Source of the DNA: Devosia sp. 2618
GTDB taxonomy: Bacteria > Pseudomonadota > Alphaproteobacteria > Rhizobiales > Devosiaceae
Reading direction: 5' to 3'
Length of the DNA: 64,000 bases
Assembly (NCBI RefSeq): GCF_040546815.1
Contig: NZ_JBEPOO010000001.1
Location: 434,001-498,000 of the forward strand
Below are positions 24,599-32,912 of the stretch, piece after piece. Position numbers and translations under genes: made by a program. Each line of letters begins with the position of its first letter. Positions within the stretch are counted from its first letter, which is position 1. Below the pieces are notes generated by a model. That model worked only from the letters and a program-made list of their open reading frames with translations. It ran no database searches and was not told where the DNA came from.

Positions 24599-25393
24599 CT
24601 ACGCCGCGGCGCGCGAGCCTTCGTCAAAGAACAGCGCCTGGCTGATCAGGGCCTTCACCATGTCCGGATTGAACGGCTTAGTGACAAGGAAGGTTGGCTC
24701 GGGGCGCTCGCCGGTCAGCAGGCGTTCGGGGAAGGCGGTGATGAAGATCACCGGCACCGAATGGGTATTGAGAATGTCGTTGACCGCATCGATGCCCGAG
24801 CTGCCATCGGCAAGCTGGATGTCGGCAAGGATCATGCGCGGCTTGGTCTCTGCAAAGAGATGCACAGCTTCCTTGTGGGTGCGGGCGACGCTGACCACGG
24901 TATGGCCGAGGCTTTCGACAAGCTGCTCGATATCCATGGCGATCAGAGGTTCGTCCTCGATGATCATGATTTCGGTCGCGACCTGACGGGAGATTTCGAC
25001 CGACGCTTCGTCCAGCAGGCCGTTGAACTCGGTGTCGCTAACACCAAGGATTTCGGCGGCCTGAGCGTGGGTAAAGCCCTCAACGGCGACCAGCAGGAAG
25101 GCCTGGCGGGGGCGGGCCGAAAGGTTAGCCAGATTTGCAGCGGCGCGCTGCTCCCAGGCAAAAGTCGAGCTGGGCTGGGGGACATCCACTGCGGAGGATG
25201 AGAACAATGCCGAGAACAGCTTATAGAGCGCGATCCGGTCATTCGTCGCTTCCGGGAAAAGCGAAATGTCGGCAATGAGCGCTTCGAGTGTCGCGGCAAC
25301 ATAAGCGTCGCCAGAGGTCTGCGACCCGGTAACTGCGCGGGAAAACCGCCGCAGATACGGCAGGTGCGGAGCGATCCGCGTGGACAATGTCAT
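24599..25393 (-). CDS. phyR: general stress response regulator PhyR (sigma-like domain plus receiver)
   Basis: A 264-residue protein: an N-terminal ECF-sigma-like domain (~1-135; sigma4-like segment [19 protein letters not shown] then AAEILGVSD) fused to a receiver (~140-264) with E146/D147, phospho-acceptor D191 in ILADIQL and K239 in VTKPF. When phosphorylated, PhyR sequesters NepR and frees EcfG. The start is set by GGGAG 9 bases before ATG. It diverges from nepR-ecfG and has an EcfG promoter of its own, giving positive feedback. Confidence 0.96.
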   Translation of the reverse strand: MTLSTRIAPHLPYLRRFSRAVTGSQTSGDAYVAATLEALIADISLFPEATNDRIALYKLFSALFSSSAVDVPQPSSTFAWEQRAAANLANLSARPRQAFLLVAVEGFTHAQAAEILGVSDTEFNGLLDEASVEISRQVATEIMIIEDEPLIAMDIEQLVESLGHTVVSVARTHKEAVHLFAETKPRMILADIQLADGSSGIDAVNDILNTHSVPVIFITAFPERLLTGERPEPTFLVTKPFNPDMVKALISQALFFDEGSRAAA

Positions 25394-25443
25394 TAAAATA
25401 AACTCCCAGTGACGCTTTAGGCACTTGATACACCAATTACCGC

Positions 25444-25468
25444 AACGGAGCGTGGTGGAAAAAGTTCC
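25444..25468 (-). promoter_or_regulatory. EcfG promoter of phyR
   Basis: On the minus strand GGAAC (25468-25464), 16 bases, CGTT (25447-25444): an exact match to the consensus, 51 bases before the phyR ATG. Confidence 0.85.
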
Positions 25469-25476
25469 CACAGTGC

Positions 25477-25501
25477 GGAACTTTTTTCAGGCTGGTGCAT
25501 T
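25477..25501 (+). promoter_or_regulatory. EcfG-like promoter of nepR-ecfG
   Basis: GGAAC (25477-25481), 16 bases, CATT (25498-25501): one mismatch in the -10 element. It lies 49 bases before nepR, diverging from the phyR promoter. Confidence 0.65.
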
Positions 25502-25549
25502 TTGCTAGCCGACATGGCAAGAATTACACTCTGACGGTCTAGACACTGC

Positions 25550-25771
25550 ATGATGAAGGACAACTTGGTGACCCAGCAACGTATGCGAACGCAAACGGGG
25601 CGGGCAGATGATGGACTGGGTCCGAATACGGACATCGGCTCACGTTTGCGCGCCCTCTATGGTGCAGTGCAGGACGAGGGCGTGCCCGACCAGCTGCTGG
25701 ACTTGCTGGAAAAACTGGACAGCGCCGAAGATGCGCAGAAGGCGAAAAATACCTCCCGTGACGGAGAGTAG
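25550..25771 (+). CDS. nepR: anti-sigma factor NepR
   Basis: A 73-residue protein with the NepR core (about residues 29-57): IGSRLRALYGAVQDEGVPDQ followed by LLDLLEKLD, two amphipathic helices that clamp EcfG or, under stress, phosphorylated PhyR. The flanking N- and C-termini are polar and probably disordered, as in studied NepR proteins. Its stop is 4 bases before ecfG, so anti-sigma and sigma factor are co-translated. The phyR gene diverges from it. Confidence 0.92.
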   Translation: MMKDNLVTQQRMRTQTGRADDGLGPNTDIGSRLRALYGAVQDEGVPDQLLDLLEKLDSAEDAQKAKNTSRDGE

Positions 25772-25775
25772 CGCC

Positions 25776-26330
25776 ATGAGCACGGAACCAACCTCTTTCA
25801 AGCGCGAAATGCTCTCGACCCTGCCGAGCCTGCGCGCTTTCGCTGTGTCTTTGACCGGCAAGCACGACAAGGCCGACGATCTGGTGCAGGATACCGTAAT
25901 GAAGGCTTGGGCCAAGCAGTCCAGCTTCGAAATGGGCACCAATATCAAAGCCTGGCTTTTCACCATCCTGCGCAATGAATTTTACAGCCAGATGCGCAAG
26001 CGTGGCCGCGAAGTGCAGGACACCGATGGTGCCTTTACCGAACGTCTGTCGGTGCATCCGTCGCAGTATGGCTCGATGGACATGCAGGACTTCAAGAAGG
26101 CTCTGGCGCAATTGCCGGATGACCAGCGTGAAGCCGTGATCCTGATCGGCGCATCGGGCTTTTCCTATGAAGAAGCTGCCGAGATTTGCGATTGCGCCGT
26201 CGGTACCATGAAGAGCCGCGTCAGCCGCGCGCGCACGCGCCTGCAGGACATTCTCAAGGTCAGCGGCGAAGCCGATTACGGCCCAGATGCCGTCTCGGCT
26301 CAGGTCACGACACAGAACCACTCGTTCTAA
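25776..26330 (+). CDS. ecfG: ECF sigma factor EcfG of the general stress response
   Basis: A 184-residue ECF sigma factor: sigma2 (~12-80, KADDLVQDTVMKAWAK and LFTILRNEFYSQMRKR) and sigma4 (~115-165, LPDDQREAVILIGASGFSYE then CAVGTMKSRVSRARTRL), with the EcfG-specific FERLSVHPSQ-like linker between. It directs transcription from GGAAC-N16/17-CGTT promoters, of which several occur within 8 kb. GGAGA precedes the ATG at 25776. It overlaps the convergent receiver gene by 26 bases at the 3' end. Confidence 0.95.
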   Translation: MSTEPTSFKREMLSTLPSLRAFAVSLTGKHDKADDLVQDTVMKAWAKQSSFEMGTNIKAWLFTILRNEFYSQMRKRGREVQDTDGAFTERLSVHPSQYGSMDMQDFKKALAQLPDDQREAVILIGASGFSYEEAAEICDCAVGTMKSRVSRARTRLQDILKVSGEADYGPDAVSAQVTTQNHSF

Positions 26331-26700
26331 CATTTTTGGCGAGCGCCTCCGCGACGGTGCTCGCCAGCAATTCTTCTGAGATCGGCTTGCTCAATGCGAG
26401 CAGGTCGGCGCGTCCGGGTAGTCTGCCATTTGCCGTTCGGGCGGTGGTGATCAGTGTCACCGGGACGTCGATTGCGCTCAACGCGTCCATCAACGCACAT
26501 ATTTGCGACAAGTCCGATCGAACTTCGATCACCGCCAGCGCAAAGTCCGGCCACGCATCGCGTTGCTGTAGAGCGGCTTCGGCATTGCCGACGATCAGCA
26601 TCTTGCTTGCGCCTAAAGTCTCCAACATGCGTTGAATGTCCAGCGCGATCAGAAGCTGCTCCTCGACGATGAGGACGGGTCGTTCATCGATCATGGTCAT
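26305..26700 (-). CDS. degenerate stand-alone receiver (pseudo-receiver)
   Basis: A 131-residue receiver-fold protein that has lost the phospho-acceptor. The acidic pair is EE (13-14 in LIVEEQLLIALD), and the strand that should end in Asp reads ALAVIEV, leaving Val at about 57. Thr (LITTA) and Lys (ALSKPI, 105) remain. It therefore probably cannot be phosphorylated in the usual way and may act as a decoy or protein-interaction module. It converges with and overlaps ecfG by 26 bases and diverges from the Crp/Fnr gene. Gene coupling to the stress system suggests a modulating role. Confidence 0.78.
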   Translation of the reverse strand: MTMIDERPVLIVEEQLLIALDIQRMLETLGASKMLIVGNAEAALQQRDAWPDFALAVIEVRSDLSQICALMDALSAIDVPVTLITTARTANGRLPGRADLLALSKPISEELLASTVAEALAKNVRTSGSVS

Positions 26701-26826
26701 TCCGCAAATTTGGAGCCGACTTTTGCGGGCATTATCGTGGCGGTGTCATTTAAGTTTGACACGTGGGGAACGTCAGTCGGGCAGAGGCGTTGCGCTTGAA
26801 GTTCCTTCCAGCGTCACAGGTCCGCC

Positions 26827-27582
26827 TTGTCTTTAGTTTTGCCAAGTTCCGGGCGCAGAGTGCCGTGCGAACAGTGTCCCCTGCGCGCCATGCCAAGTTT
26901 CCGGCCATTTGAATCGCAGGAATTGCGCTTCGTCTCGTCATTCAAGACCGGCGAACTGGTTGCTGAAGCGGGTTCGACGCTACTCTCCGAGGGCAGCAAT
27001 AGCGTCCATCTGTATACCCTGCTGTCAGGCTGGGCCTTTCGCTACAAGACGCTACCGGATGGCCGTCGCCAGATCCTCAATTACATGTTGCCCGGCGATC
27101 TTGTGGGGCTGCAAGGATCGGTGATTGGCGAGATGGAGCATTCGGTGGAGGCGCTATCGCCGCTAGTGCTGTGCGTGTTTCAGCGCAACCGGCTCAACGA
27201 GCTGTTTAGCAATCATCCTGGACTGGGCTTTGATATTACTTGGCTGGCCGCTCAGGAGGAGCGGATGCTGGATGATCATCTGTTGAGCCTTGGTCGGCGC
27301 AGCGCCTTGGAGCGGGCCGCCTATCTCATTGCGTTTCTCCATCAGCGCGCGACATCTGTTGGGCTGGCGTCCAACAAGAACCTCTATCTGCCGATCACGC
27401 AGATGCACGTCGCCGATACACTCGGTCTTTCGATCGTTCATACCAACAAGACCCTGCGCAAACTCGCCGAGAAAGGGCTTATTAGGTGGTTGGATCGGTC
27501 CTGCGAAGTGCTCGATAGCGATGGCTTGATGCAACTGGCCGAATGGGAAGGACTGCCGGACCGGGTGCGGCCTCTTATTTGA
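26827..27582 (+). CDS. Crp/Fnr-family transcription regulator
   Basis: A 251-residue regulator: an N-terminal cyclic-nucleotide-like beta-roll (LYTLLSGWAFRYKTLPDGRR, then ILNYMLPGDLVGLQGSVIG) and a C-terminal winged helix with LPITQMHVADTLGLSIVHTN as the HTH region. Near the N-terminus is CEQCPLR, a two-Cys motif like that in rhizobial FixK/Fnr-like proteins; a full four-Cys FeS site is not evident, so oxygen sensing by a cluster is not supported. A TTG start (26827) is used since no in-frame ATG precedes CEQCPLR. It diverges from the degenerate receiver and lies in the stress island. Confidence 0.85.
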   Translation: MSLVLPSSGRRVPCEQCPLRAMPSFRPFESQELRFVSSFKTGELVAEAGSTLLSEGSNSVHLYTLLSGWAFRYKTLPDGRRQILNYMLPGDLVGLQGSVIGEMEHSVEALSPLVLCVFQRNRLNELFSNHPGLGFDITWLAAQEERMLDDHLLSLGRRSALERAAYLIAFLHQRATSVGLASNKNLYLPITQMHVADTLGLSIVHTNKTLRKLAEKGLIRWLDRSCEVLDSDGLMQLAEWEGLPDRVRPLI

Positions 27583-27681
27583 GTATTAATCAGGCCTCAA
27601 ATGCGCCACGACTTATTCGCAACCTCGAAATGTGAATCAATTTCGAAACAAACCCAAATAGGTCTGGTCCTGTTACCATAA

Positions 27682-29097
27682 ATGAGCATCGCTAGCGGGA
27701 TGGAAGGCCAAGTACAGATCAAGACCCAAAGGCGTCTTTCCCGGCGACGAATTGCTGTGTTTGCATCGTTGGCCCTCGTGGTGCTGGCTGCGGTATCGGC
27801 GCTGTTTCTCGTGCAGGGGATTGATCGCCAGATCGGCGATGTGACCGGCACCTATGATGTTCGCAGCCAGGCGCGCGAACTCTCGATGGCGCTGAGCGAG
27901 GCGGAAAACAGTCAGCTTGGCTATGTGCTGACGGGCGACACCTCCTATGTTGAGCCGTTCCAGCGCTCCATCGCCGCGATTGCGGCGCATATGGATGGCC
28001 TTAGCACCATCACCAAGGCCGATCCGCTGCGCTCCAGCAGCCTGCTGGCCATTGCCGCCGAAGTGAGATCGATCACCGATGAAATGAGCCACACGGTCGA
28101 TCTGGTGCAAGCGAACCGAAATGGCGAAGCGCGTGCGCTGATCAGGGGCGGTAGCGGCGAACAGATCATGGATGAGCTGCGAGACATGCTCGAGCAGTTC
28201 ATTGCCGCCGATAATGACAAGCTGATCGAGCGCAGCCAGACCATTGACCAGTATCGCCGCTGGCTGGTTGCCGCGATCATTGCTGCCTTGGCCGGTGCAG
28301 TTTTGCTGACCTATGTGCTGCTGTCCCGCACGCAGCGGCAGGTGAGCGCACTGGCGCAAAGCCAGAATGCGTTGCTCACCGAAAACGAAGCGCTGGAAGC
28401 CCATGTGGCCGAGCGCACTAAGGATCTTGTCGAGGCGCGGGCCTATGCCGAGCGCGAGCGGCAGCGCGTTGAGGCTTTGCTGCAGGATAGCAGCCACCGG
28501 ATCGGCAATTCGTTGGCGACGGTGTCGTCGCTGCTGGGTCTGCAATTGTTACGCAGCAATTCTGACGAAGTTCGGCAGGCGCTGGAGGCGGCGCGTTTGC
28601 GGGTTCACGCCATCGCGTCGGCGCACCGTCGCCTGCGGCTGGGCGATGACATGGAAACGGTTAGCGCCGACGAGTTTTTGAGCGCGGTGCTGGAAGATAT
28701 CGGCGCCACGGCCGATGATCCAAAAGCCATCAACCTCAGTGGCAAGTTCGATCTGATCACCATCAGCGCGCGTGATGCGACGACGATTGGTATTCTGGTC
28801 GGCGAGCTGGTGACCAATGCGGTCAAGCATGGTTTCCCCAATGGCCGGACGGGCACTATCACTGTCGCGTTGCAGCGTGACGCTGTCGGTGTGCCTGTGT
28901 TGAGCGTGGCCGATGATGGCGTGGGCATTGCCGCCGACAAGCAGCCCGGCGATGGTGGGCTTGGCTCGGTCATTATCAAGCAGCTCGCCAAGCAATTTGG
29001 CGGTGAGCCGCAATATGAACGGCGGGACGGAGGCGGGCTGATCGTCAAGGTTCCGCTTCCCGGTATCGAGAACGCGCCGCCCCTGTCTTCGTCCTGA
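27682..29097 (+). CDS. CHASE3-containing HisKA_2 sensor histidine kinase
   Basis: A 471-residue membrane kinase: TM1 (~24-45), a periplasmic CHASE3 domain (~50-190, with MALSEAENSQLGYVLTGD), TM2 (~193-215), a coiled coil, then HisKA_2 with DSSHRIGNSLATVSSLLG (acceptor His ~273) and HATPase (ELVTNAVKHG, DDGVGI). This architecture matches PhyR-activating kinases in related bacteria. It sits between a Crp/Fnr gene and a lipid kinase gene whose TTG start lies 24 bases after its stop, so the two may be co-transcribed. Confidence 0.9.
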   Translation: MSIASGMEGQVQIKTQRRLSRRRIAVFASLALVVLAAVSALFLVQGIDRQIGDVTGTYDVRSQARELSMALSEAENSQLGYVLTGDTSYVEPFQRSIAAIAAHMDGLSTITKADPLRSSSLLAIAAEVRSITDEMSHTVDLVQANRNGEARALIRGGSGEQIMDELRDMLEQFIAADNDKLIERSQTIDQYRRWLVAAIIAALAGAVLLTYVLLSRTQRQVSALAQSQNALLTENEALEAHVAERTKDLVEARAYAERERQRVEALLQDSSHRIGNSLATVSSLLGLQLLRSNSDEVRQALEAARLRVHAIASAHRRLRLGDDMETVSADEFLSAVLEDIGATADDPKAINLSGKFDLITISARDATTIGILVGELVTNAVKHGFPNGRTGTITVALQRDAVGVPVLSVADDGVGIAADKQPGDGGLGSVIIKQLAKQFGGEPQYERRDGGGLIVKVPLPGIENAPPLSSS

Positions 29098-29121
29098 CCT
29101 CGTCGCCGGTGGAGATACCAA

Positions 29122-30030
29122 TTGCGCTTCATTGCTGTGCTCAATCGCGATGGTGGCACGTTGCGGACGATGGACCTCCCCGCCTTTGCAGCCAGCGCCG
29201 TCGAAGTCTTTGAGCGACACGGACATAGCCTTGATTGCGTGATCGTCGGTGGCAGCGAGGTCGAGCGAGCCTTGCGCAAGGCGGCGAACGATCCAGATGC
29301 CGATGCCATTCTGGCCGGCGGCGGCGATGGCACGATCTCGTCTGCTGCCCGGATCGCCTACGAAACCGGAACACCCCTGGGCATATTGCCGGTTGGCACG
29401 ATGAACCTGTTTGCGCGGGCGCTCAAAATCCCGCTGGTGCTGGCGGATGCGCTTGAGGCGATTGCGGGCGGCGAGGTGGGTAGCGTCGATATCGCCACGG
29501 CCAATGACCGCGCCTTCGTGCATCAGTTTGGCGTCGGCATTCATGCGCGGCTGGTGCGTATTCGTGAGAACATGACCTATCGCAGCCGGATCGGGAAAAT
29601 GCTGGCAAGCCTTCGGGCGATTGCTGCGGCAGCGATGCATCCGCCGTCCTTCGATGTGCTGTTCGAGACCGAAAACGGGCTGCAGAAACGCCGCGTTGCC
29701 GGCGTCGCTGTTTCCAACAATCCGCTGGGTGACGGTCAGATCCATGCCGAACGCCTCGATGCGGGGCTGCTCGGTGTATATATCGCGGCGCCAATGTCGA
29801 CCTTTGCGCTGATCCGGCTGTCGGTGGACGTGTTTCGGGGTACCTGGCGCGAGAGCGAGATGGTGTCCGAAATGGAGGTGCCTTCCATCTCTTTGCGGTT
29901 CCCCCGGCGCAAACGCGAGTCTTACGCGGTGGTCGATGGTGAGCTGATCAAACTCGACAGTTCGGTGGCCCTGAAGGTGCACCCGGGCGCCATCAAAGTG
30001 ATCCTGCCAAAAATTTCAGAAATCGCATAA
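29122..30030 (+). CDS. diacylglycerol/lipid kinase-family protein
   Basis: A 302-residue protein of the DAGK_cat (YegS/BmrU-like) family, which phosphorylates lipid hydroxyls such as diacylglycerol or sphingoid bases. The nucleotide site AILAGGGDGTISSAA (~54-68) and GTPLGILPVGTMNLFARAL are clear, and a C-terminal beta-sandwich follows, including VSNNPLGDG and VDGELIKL. The TTG start has GGAGA about 7 bases upstream. It follows the CHASE3 kinase closely. Its product could adjust membrane composition under stress; the substrate is not deducible. Confidence 0.85.
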   Translation: MRFIAVLNRDGGTLRTMDLPAFAASAVEVFERHGHSLDCVIVGGSEVERALRKAANDPDADAILAGGGDGTISSAARIAYETGTPLGILPVGTMNLFARALKIPLVLADALEAIAGGEVGSVDIATANDRAFVHQFGVGIHARLVRIRENMTYRSRIGKMLASLRAIAAAAMHPPSFDVLFETENGLQKRRVAGVAVSNNPLGDGQIHAERLDAGLLGVYIAAPMSTFALIRLSVDVFRGTWRESEMVSEMEVPSISLRFPRRKRESYAVVDGELIKLDSSVALKVHPGAIKVILPKISEIA

Positions 30031-30036
30031 AAAGAT

Positions 30037-30062
30037 GGAACCTTATATCGAGGTCCTCCGTT
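30037..30062 (+). promoter_or_regulatory. EcfG promoter of the GAF-PAS kinase gene
   Basis: GGAAC (30037-30041), 17 bases, CGTT (30059-30062); 64 bases before the kinase start. A 17-base spacer is within the accepted range. Confidence 0.75.
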
Positions 30063-30126
30063 AGCATGAGTTAGGCACGGCAATGTACGTAGCCATCCGA
30101 TCTCCAAATTGGCTTCAGGACGACAA

Positions 30127-31650
30127 GTGACAGACCACAGGGGCCGCCTTCCCGAAGACATCAGGAAGGTGATTGACGATCCGGAACGCCTCAAGGTGTT
30201 GATGGAATTGGATGTGCTGGACAGTGGTCCGGACGCAGATTTTGACCGTCTCAGTCGCACAGCGGCGCATATCTTTAATACCGAGATCGCTCTGGTCACG
30301 CTGCTCGACACAAAGCGGCAGTGGTTCCGCTCGTGCTTTGGTGTCGGCAATCTGACGGAGGCGTCGACCGAACAATCCTTCTGCGCCCACGCGCTCGGCC
30401 TTCCGATCGGTCTTGAGGCGCTGGTGGTGCTCGATGCAACGCAGGATGACCGGTTCAAGGACAGTCCGTTGGTCACCGGTTGGCCGGGCATTCGGTTCTA
30501 CGCCGGTGCGCCGGTGGTGATTGCCGGCAAAAAGGTTGGCTCGCTCTGTGTCATCAGCGCCAAGCCGCGCGATGCGCTTGAGCCGAACCTTGTTGAGCAG
30601 TTGGTTGATCTGGCGGGGCTTGCCTCCACCCTGTTTGCCCTCAAGGACGAGGCGCGTGTGCGTGCCCGCACCGAGGCGGATTTGGTCCGCGAGGAGTGGC
30701 GCCACGCGCTGACGCTTGAAGCTGGCAAGGTCGGTAGCTGGGTCTGGAATATCGAACTGGGCGAAGTCGTGTGCAACGACATGTTCCGCCGCATGTATGA
30801 GCTTCCCGAGATCGGCACCGTGCAAATCGACCATGTGCTTGGCGCCATCCACAACACCGACCGGGTCGCCGTGCAGGCAGCGCTCAATGCCAGCATGACC
30901 GAGGGCGTCGATTTTAACGTCGAGGCACGCGTTGCTACCTCTGGGCGCTGGCTGGCGATGCGCGGTCGGGTTTACCAGCGCGATGCCACGGGCAAGCCGC
31001 TGGTGATGATGGGCGCCAGTATCGATGTGTCGGAAAGCAAATTTACCGCCGAGCATACGCGCCTCCTGCTGCGCGAACTCAATCACCGAGTGAAGAACAC
31101 GCTGGCGATGATCCAGTCGGTGGCGCGTCAAACCATCCGGCAGAATCCGGATCCAAAGGATTTCATCGCCGCCTTCTCGGGCCGGTTGCGCACCATTTCC
31201 GACGCGCATGTTCTGCTGGCCGATCGCGATTGGAGCGGGGTGCAACTCTATGAAGTGATCGCCTCGCAACTCGGGCCTGATTTCCTGACCAAGCCTGACC
31301 GCGCGGCCGTGCATGGCAGCGACGTAATGCTGCCGGCCGATCATGCGCTGGGCTTGGGACTTATCCTCCATGAACTGACCACCAATGCGCACCGCTATGG
31401 CGCCTGGTCGGGTGAGAAGGGCAGTGTCAGCATTGATTGGGAGCTCAAGTCCGAACCCGTTCCCGGACTATCGCTGACCTGGCGTGAAGTCGATGGCCCA
31501 GCTGTCGCTACGCCCGAGGAATATGGGCTGGGCGTGCGGTTGATCGAGCGTAGCCTTGCCAAGGTGCTCGATAGCGAAGTCGATCTCAATTTTGATGTGA
31601 ACGGCGTGGTCGCCAAGATCTGGATGCCGCTGCCCAGCGAACATGCTTGA
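30127..31650 (+). CDS. GAF-PAS HWE-family sensor histidine kinase
   Basis: A 507-residue soluble kinase: GAF (~15-165, with FRSCFGVGNL and FYAGAPVV), a PAS domain (~190-305, GSWVWNIELGEVVCND) and an HWE kinase core with LLLRELNHRVKNTLAMIQSV (acceptor His ~326), an N-box ILHELTTNAHRYGAW and the HWE-type WREVDGP. The GAF and PAS pair suggests a redox, light or small-ligand signal. GTG 30127 is preferred over TTG 30109 because AGGA lies 7 bases upstream. An EcfG promoter precedes it, so the sensor is itself induced by the stress response it probably feeds. Confidence 0.92.
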   Translation: MTDHRGRLPEDIRKVIDDPERLKVLMELDVLDSGPDADFDRLSRTAAHIFNTEIALVTLLDTKRQWFRSCFGVGNLTEASTEQSFCAHALGLPIGLEALVVLDATQDDRFKDSPLVTGWPGIRFYAGAPVVIAGKKVGSLCVISAKPRDALEPNLVEQLVDLAGLASTLFALKDEARVRARTEADLVREEWRHALTLEAGKVGSWVWNIELGEVVCNDMFRRMYELPEIGTVQIDHVLGAIHNTDRVAVQAALNASMTEGVDFNVEARVATSGRWLAMRGRVYQRDATGKPLVMMGASIDVSESKFTAEHTRLLLRELNHRVKNTLAMIQSVARQTIRQNPDPKDFIAAFSGRLRTISDAHVLLADRDWSGVQLYEVIASQLGPDFLTKPDRAAVHGSDVMLPADHALGLGLILHELTTNAHRYGAWSGEKGSVSIDWELKSEPVPGLSLTWREVDGPAVATPEEYGLGVRLIERSLAKVLDSEVDLNFDVNGVVAKIWMPLPSEHA

Positions 31651-31675
31651 GGCCGTCCCTTTCGGAGCGGCCTCA
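31648..31675. terminator. convergent stem-loop between kinase and DUF1469 genes
   Basis: TGAGGCCG and CGGCCTCA enclose a 12-base loop between two convergent genes. No strong T-run follows, so it is a plausible but weak bidirectional terminator. Confidence 0.5.
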
Positions 31676-31683
31676 AAGATCGT

Positions 31684-32121
31684 TTAGCTGTCGGATTTAT
31701 CCGAATTGCCGCGGACCAGAAGGAAGGCGGCGATAGCGGCTGCCGGCAGACCCAAAGTGCGCACCAGCGGCGATTTGAGCAGCACTGGCAGTGCCGTGAG
31801 GGCGGCGGTCGTTACGAAAGCGCCAGTCTCGCTGGAGCGGCGTTTGACGGCCTGCTCGTGTTTGCGACGGCCCTCGCCGAGCTTCATCCCGAAATAGACG
31901 CACAGCGCCAATACGAGAAAGACTGCGGCAAGGATCAGAGCGGCGTAGATCGGGCTCAGGGCATCGGCGAGCGCCAGAAACGCCGCCACCACGAGGAAGA
32001 TAACCCCGACCAGGCCCAGCAGGACGATCACCGCATTGATGATCACCGCGTTGCGGACCCGTTCGGTTATCGTTTCGACCTCGATGCCGAGCAGGGCGGC
32101 AAGCGGAGCCAGAATGTTCAT
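31684..32121 (-). CDS. DUF1469 / 'phage holin family' membrane protein
   Basis: A 145-residue protein with two long adjacent helices (~25-50 and 55-78), a basic stretch GEGRRKHEQAVKRRSSE and a third hydrophobic segment. This is the DUF1469 pattern, often mislabelled phage holin although it is a chromosomal stress gene (YqjE-like). It begins one base after the DUF883 stop, so both form an operon, the YqjD-YqjE-like pair. DUF883 proteins bind ribosomes to the membrane in stationary phase in E. coli; this partner's job is unknown. The EcfG promoter upstream of DUF883 serves both. Confidence 0.82.
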   Translation of the reverse strand: MNILAPLAALLGIEVETITERVRNAVIINAVIVLLGLVGVIFLVVAAFLALADALSPIYAALILAAVFLVLALCVYFGMKLGEGRRKHEQAVKRRSSETGAFVTTAALTALPVLLKSPLVRTLGLPAAAIAAFLLVRGNSDKSDS

Positions 32122-32122
32122 C

Positions 32123-32485
32123 CTAGTGCCGCGATAGCAGAGCGAGAACGAAGCCAATGCCGATCGCGCTGGCGACAGCAGTCAGTGGCTTTTCGCGAAT
32201 GGTCGCCTTGAGCTGTTTTTCGATGTCGCTGGCCTTGTCCTGCACGTCTTCAACGACCTGCTGGCCCTGACGCTGCAAATGGCGCGCCTCGCTTTTGGCC
32301 ACATCGCGCACTTCATTGACCTTGTCATTGCTGAGGCGGGCCAGGGTGGCTGCGATGGACTTCAAATCGTCTTGCAGCTGGGAGACCTGATCTTCGAGCT
32401 GAGCCTCACGAACCTTGCCGGTTGCACGGCTGGCAGAGCTGGCTGGCTTGCGACGGGTTGGTGCGAGATCGGGTGTAGTTGCCAT
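32123..32485 (-). CDS. DUF883 (YqjD/ElaB-like) membrane-anchored protein
   Basis: A 120-residue protein: a basic, disordered N-terminus (TRRKPASSASRATGKVRE), a long amphipathic helix of about 60 residues (coiled coil), then one C-terminal TM helix (LTAVASAIGIGFVLALL). E. coli YqjD, ElaB and YgaM share this plan and tether ribosomes to the inner membrane in stationary phase. ATG 32485 is chosen; an EcfG promoter (GGAAC-N16-CGTT) lies 28 bases upstream. It is the first gene of a two-gene operon with DUF1469. Confidence 0.87.
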   Translation of the reverse strand: MATTPDLAPTRRKPASSASRATGKVREAQLEDQVSQLQDDLKSIAATLARLSNDKVNEVRDVAKSEARHLQRQGQQVVEDVQDKASDIEKQLKATIREKPLTAVASAIGIGFVLALLSRH

Positions 32486-32512
32486 TGGACGCTCCTGTAA
32501 TTGCGAGGGGGG

Positions 32513-32537
32513 AACGCTCGGAAACGGCCATAGTTCC
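32513..32537 (-). promoter_or_regulatory. EcfG promoter of the DUF883-DUF1469 operon
   Basis: Minus strand GGAAC (32537-32533), 16 bases, CGTT (32516-32513), an exact consensus match 28 bases before the ATG. Confidence 0.82.
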
Positions 32538-32570
32538 ATAGGCTTGGAAAGTAGTTCCGGGCTGACCTAA

Positions 32571-32607
32571 AGAAAGCGCCCCAATGCACGCGAGGTGCAT
32601 TGGGGCG
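32571..32607 (-). terminator. terminator of the DUF3309 gene
   Basis: CGCCCCAATGCAC and GTGCATTGGGGCG (13 bp, perfect) with a 5-nt loop, followed on the minus strand by CTTTCTTT. It lies 100 bases beyond the DUF3309 stop. Confidence 0.75.
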
Positions 32608-32706
32608 GCAAGGGGCGGGAGAAAGGGGGGCGTCTTTCTGCCCGCGGGCGCACGTCGCTATTGCGAGAACCAATGACTGGCTGCGCCTGTTTTTGTCACC
32701 GGATGA

Positions 32707-32865
32707 CTATATACGTCCCATCAACACCAAAATCAGTATGACGACAAGTACTACACCCAGAATACCGGAGGGAAAGTAACCGAAGCCGCGCGAGTAACCC
32801 CAGCTGGGTAATGCGCCGATCAACAGCAAAATCAGAATGATGATGAGAATTGTACCCAAGGTCAT
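32707..32865 (-). CDS. DUF3309 small membrane protein
   Basis: A 52-residue protein too small for routine gene finding. Translation gives a helix (LGTILIIILILLLIGALP), then SWGYSRGFGYFPSG and a second helix (LGVVLVVILILVLMGRI), the DUF3309 pattern. AAGGAG lies about 8 bases upstream of its ATG, and a strong hairpin ends the unit. It stands between other small stress-envelope genes; no EcfG box is obvious directly upstream. The function of the family is unknown. Confidence 0.85.
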   Translation of the reverse strand: MTLGTILIIILILLLIGALPSWGYSRGFGYFPSGILGVVLVVILILVLMGRI

Positions 32866-32912
32866 GGGAGCTCTCCTTATTGTTCTTGTGACGCTTTAGG
32901 TGTTGGCCAGCC

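Noticed and set aside
31684..32121. A prophage remnant, because the family is often called phage holin
   Set aside because: No other phage gene is near; DUF1469 next to DUF883 with an EcfG promoter is a chromosomal stress pair.
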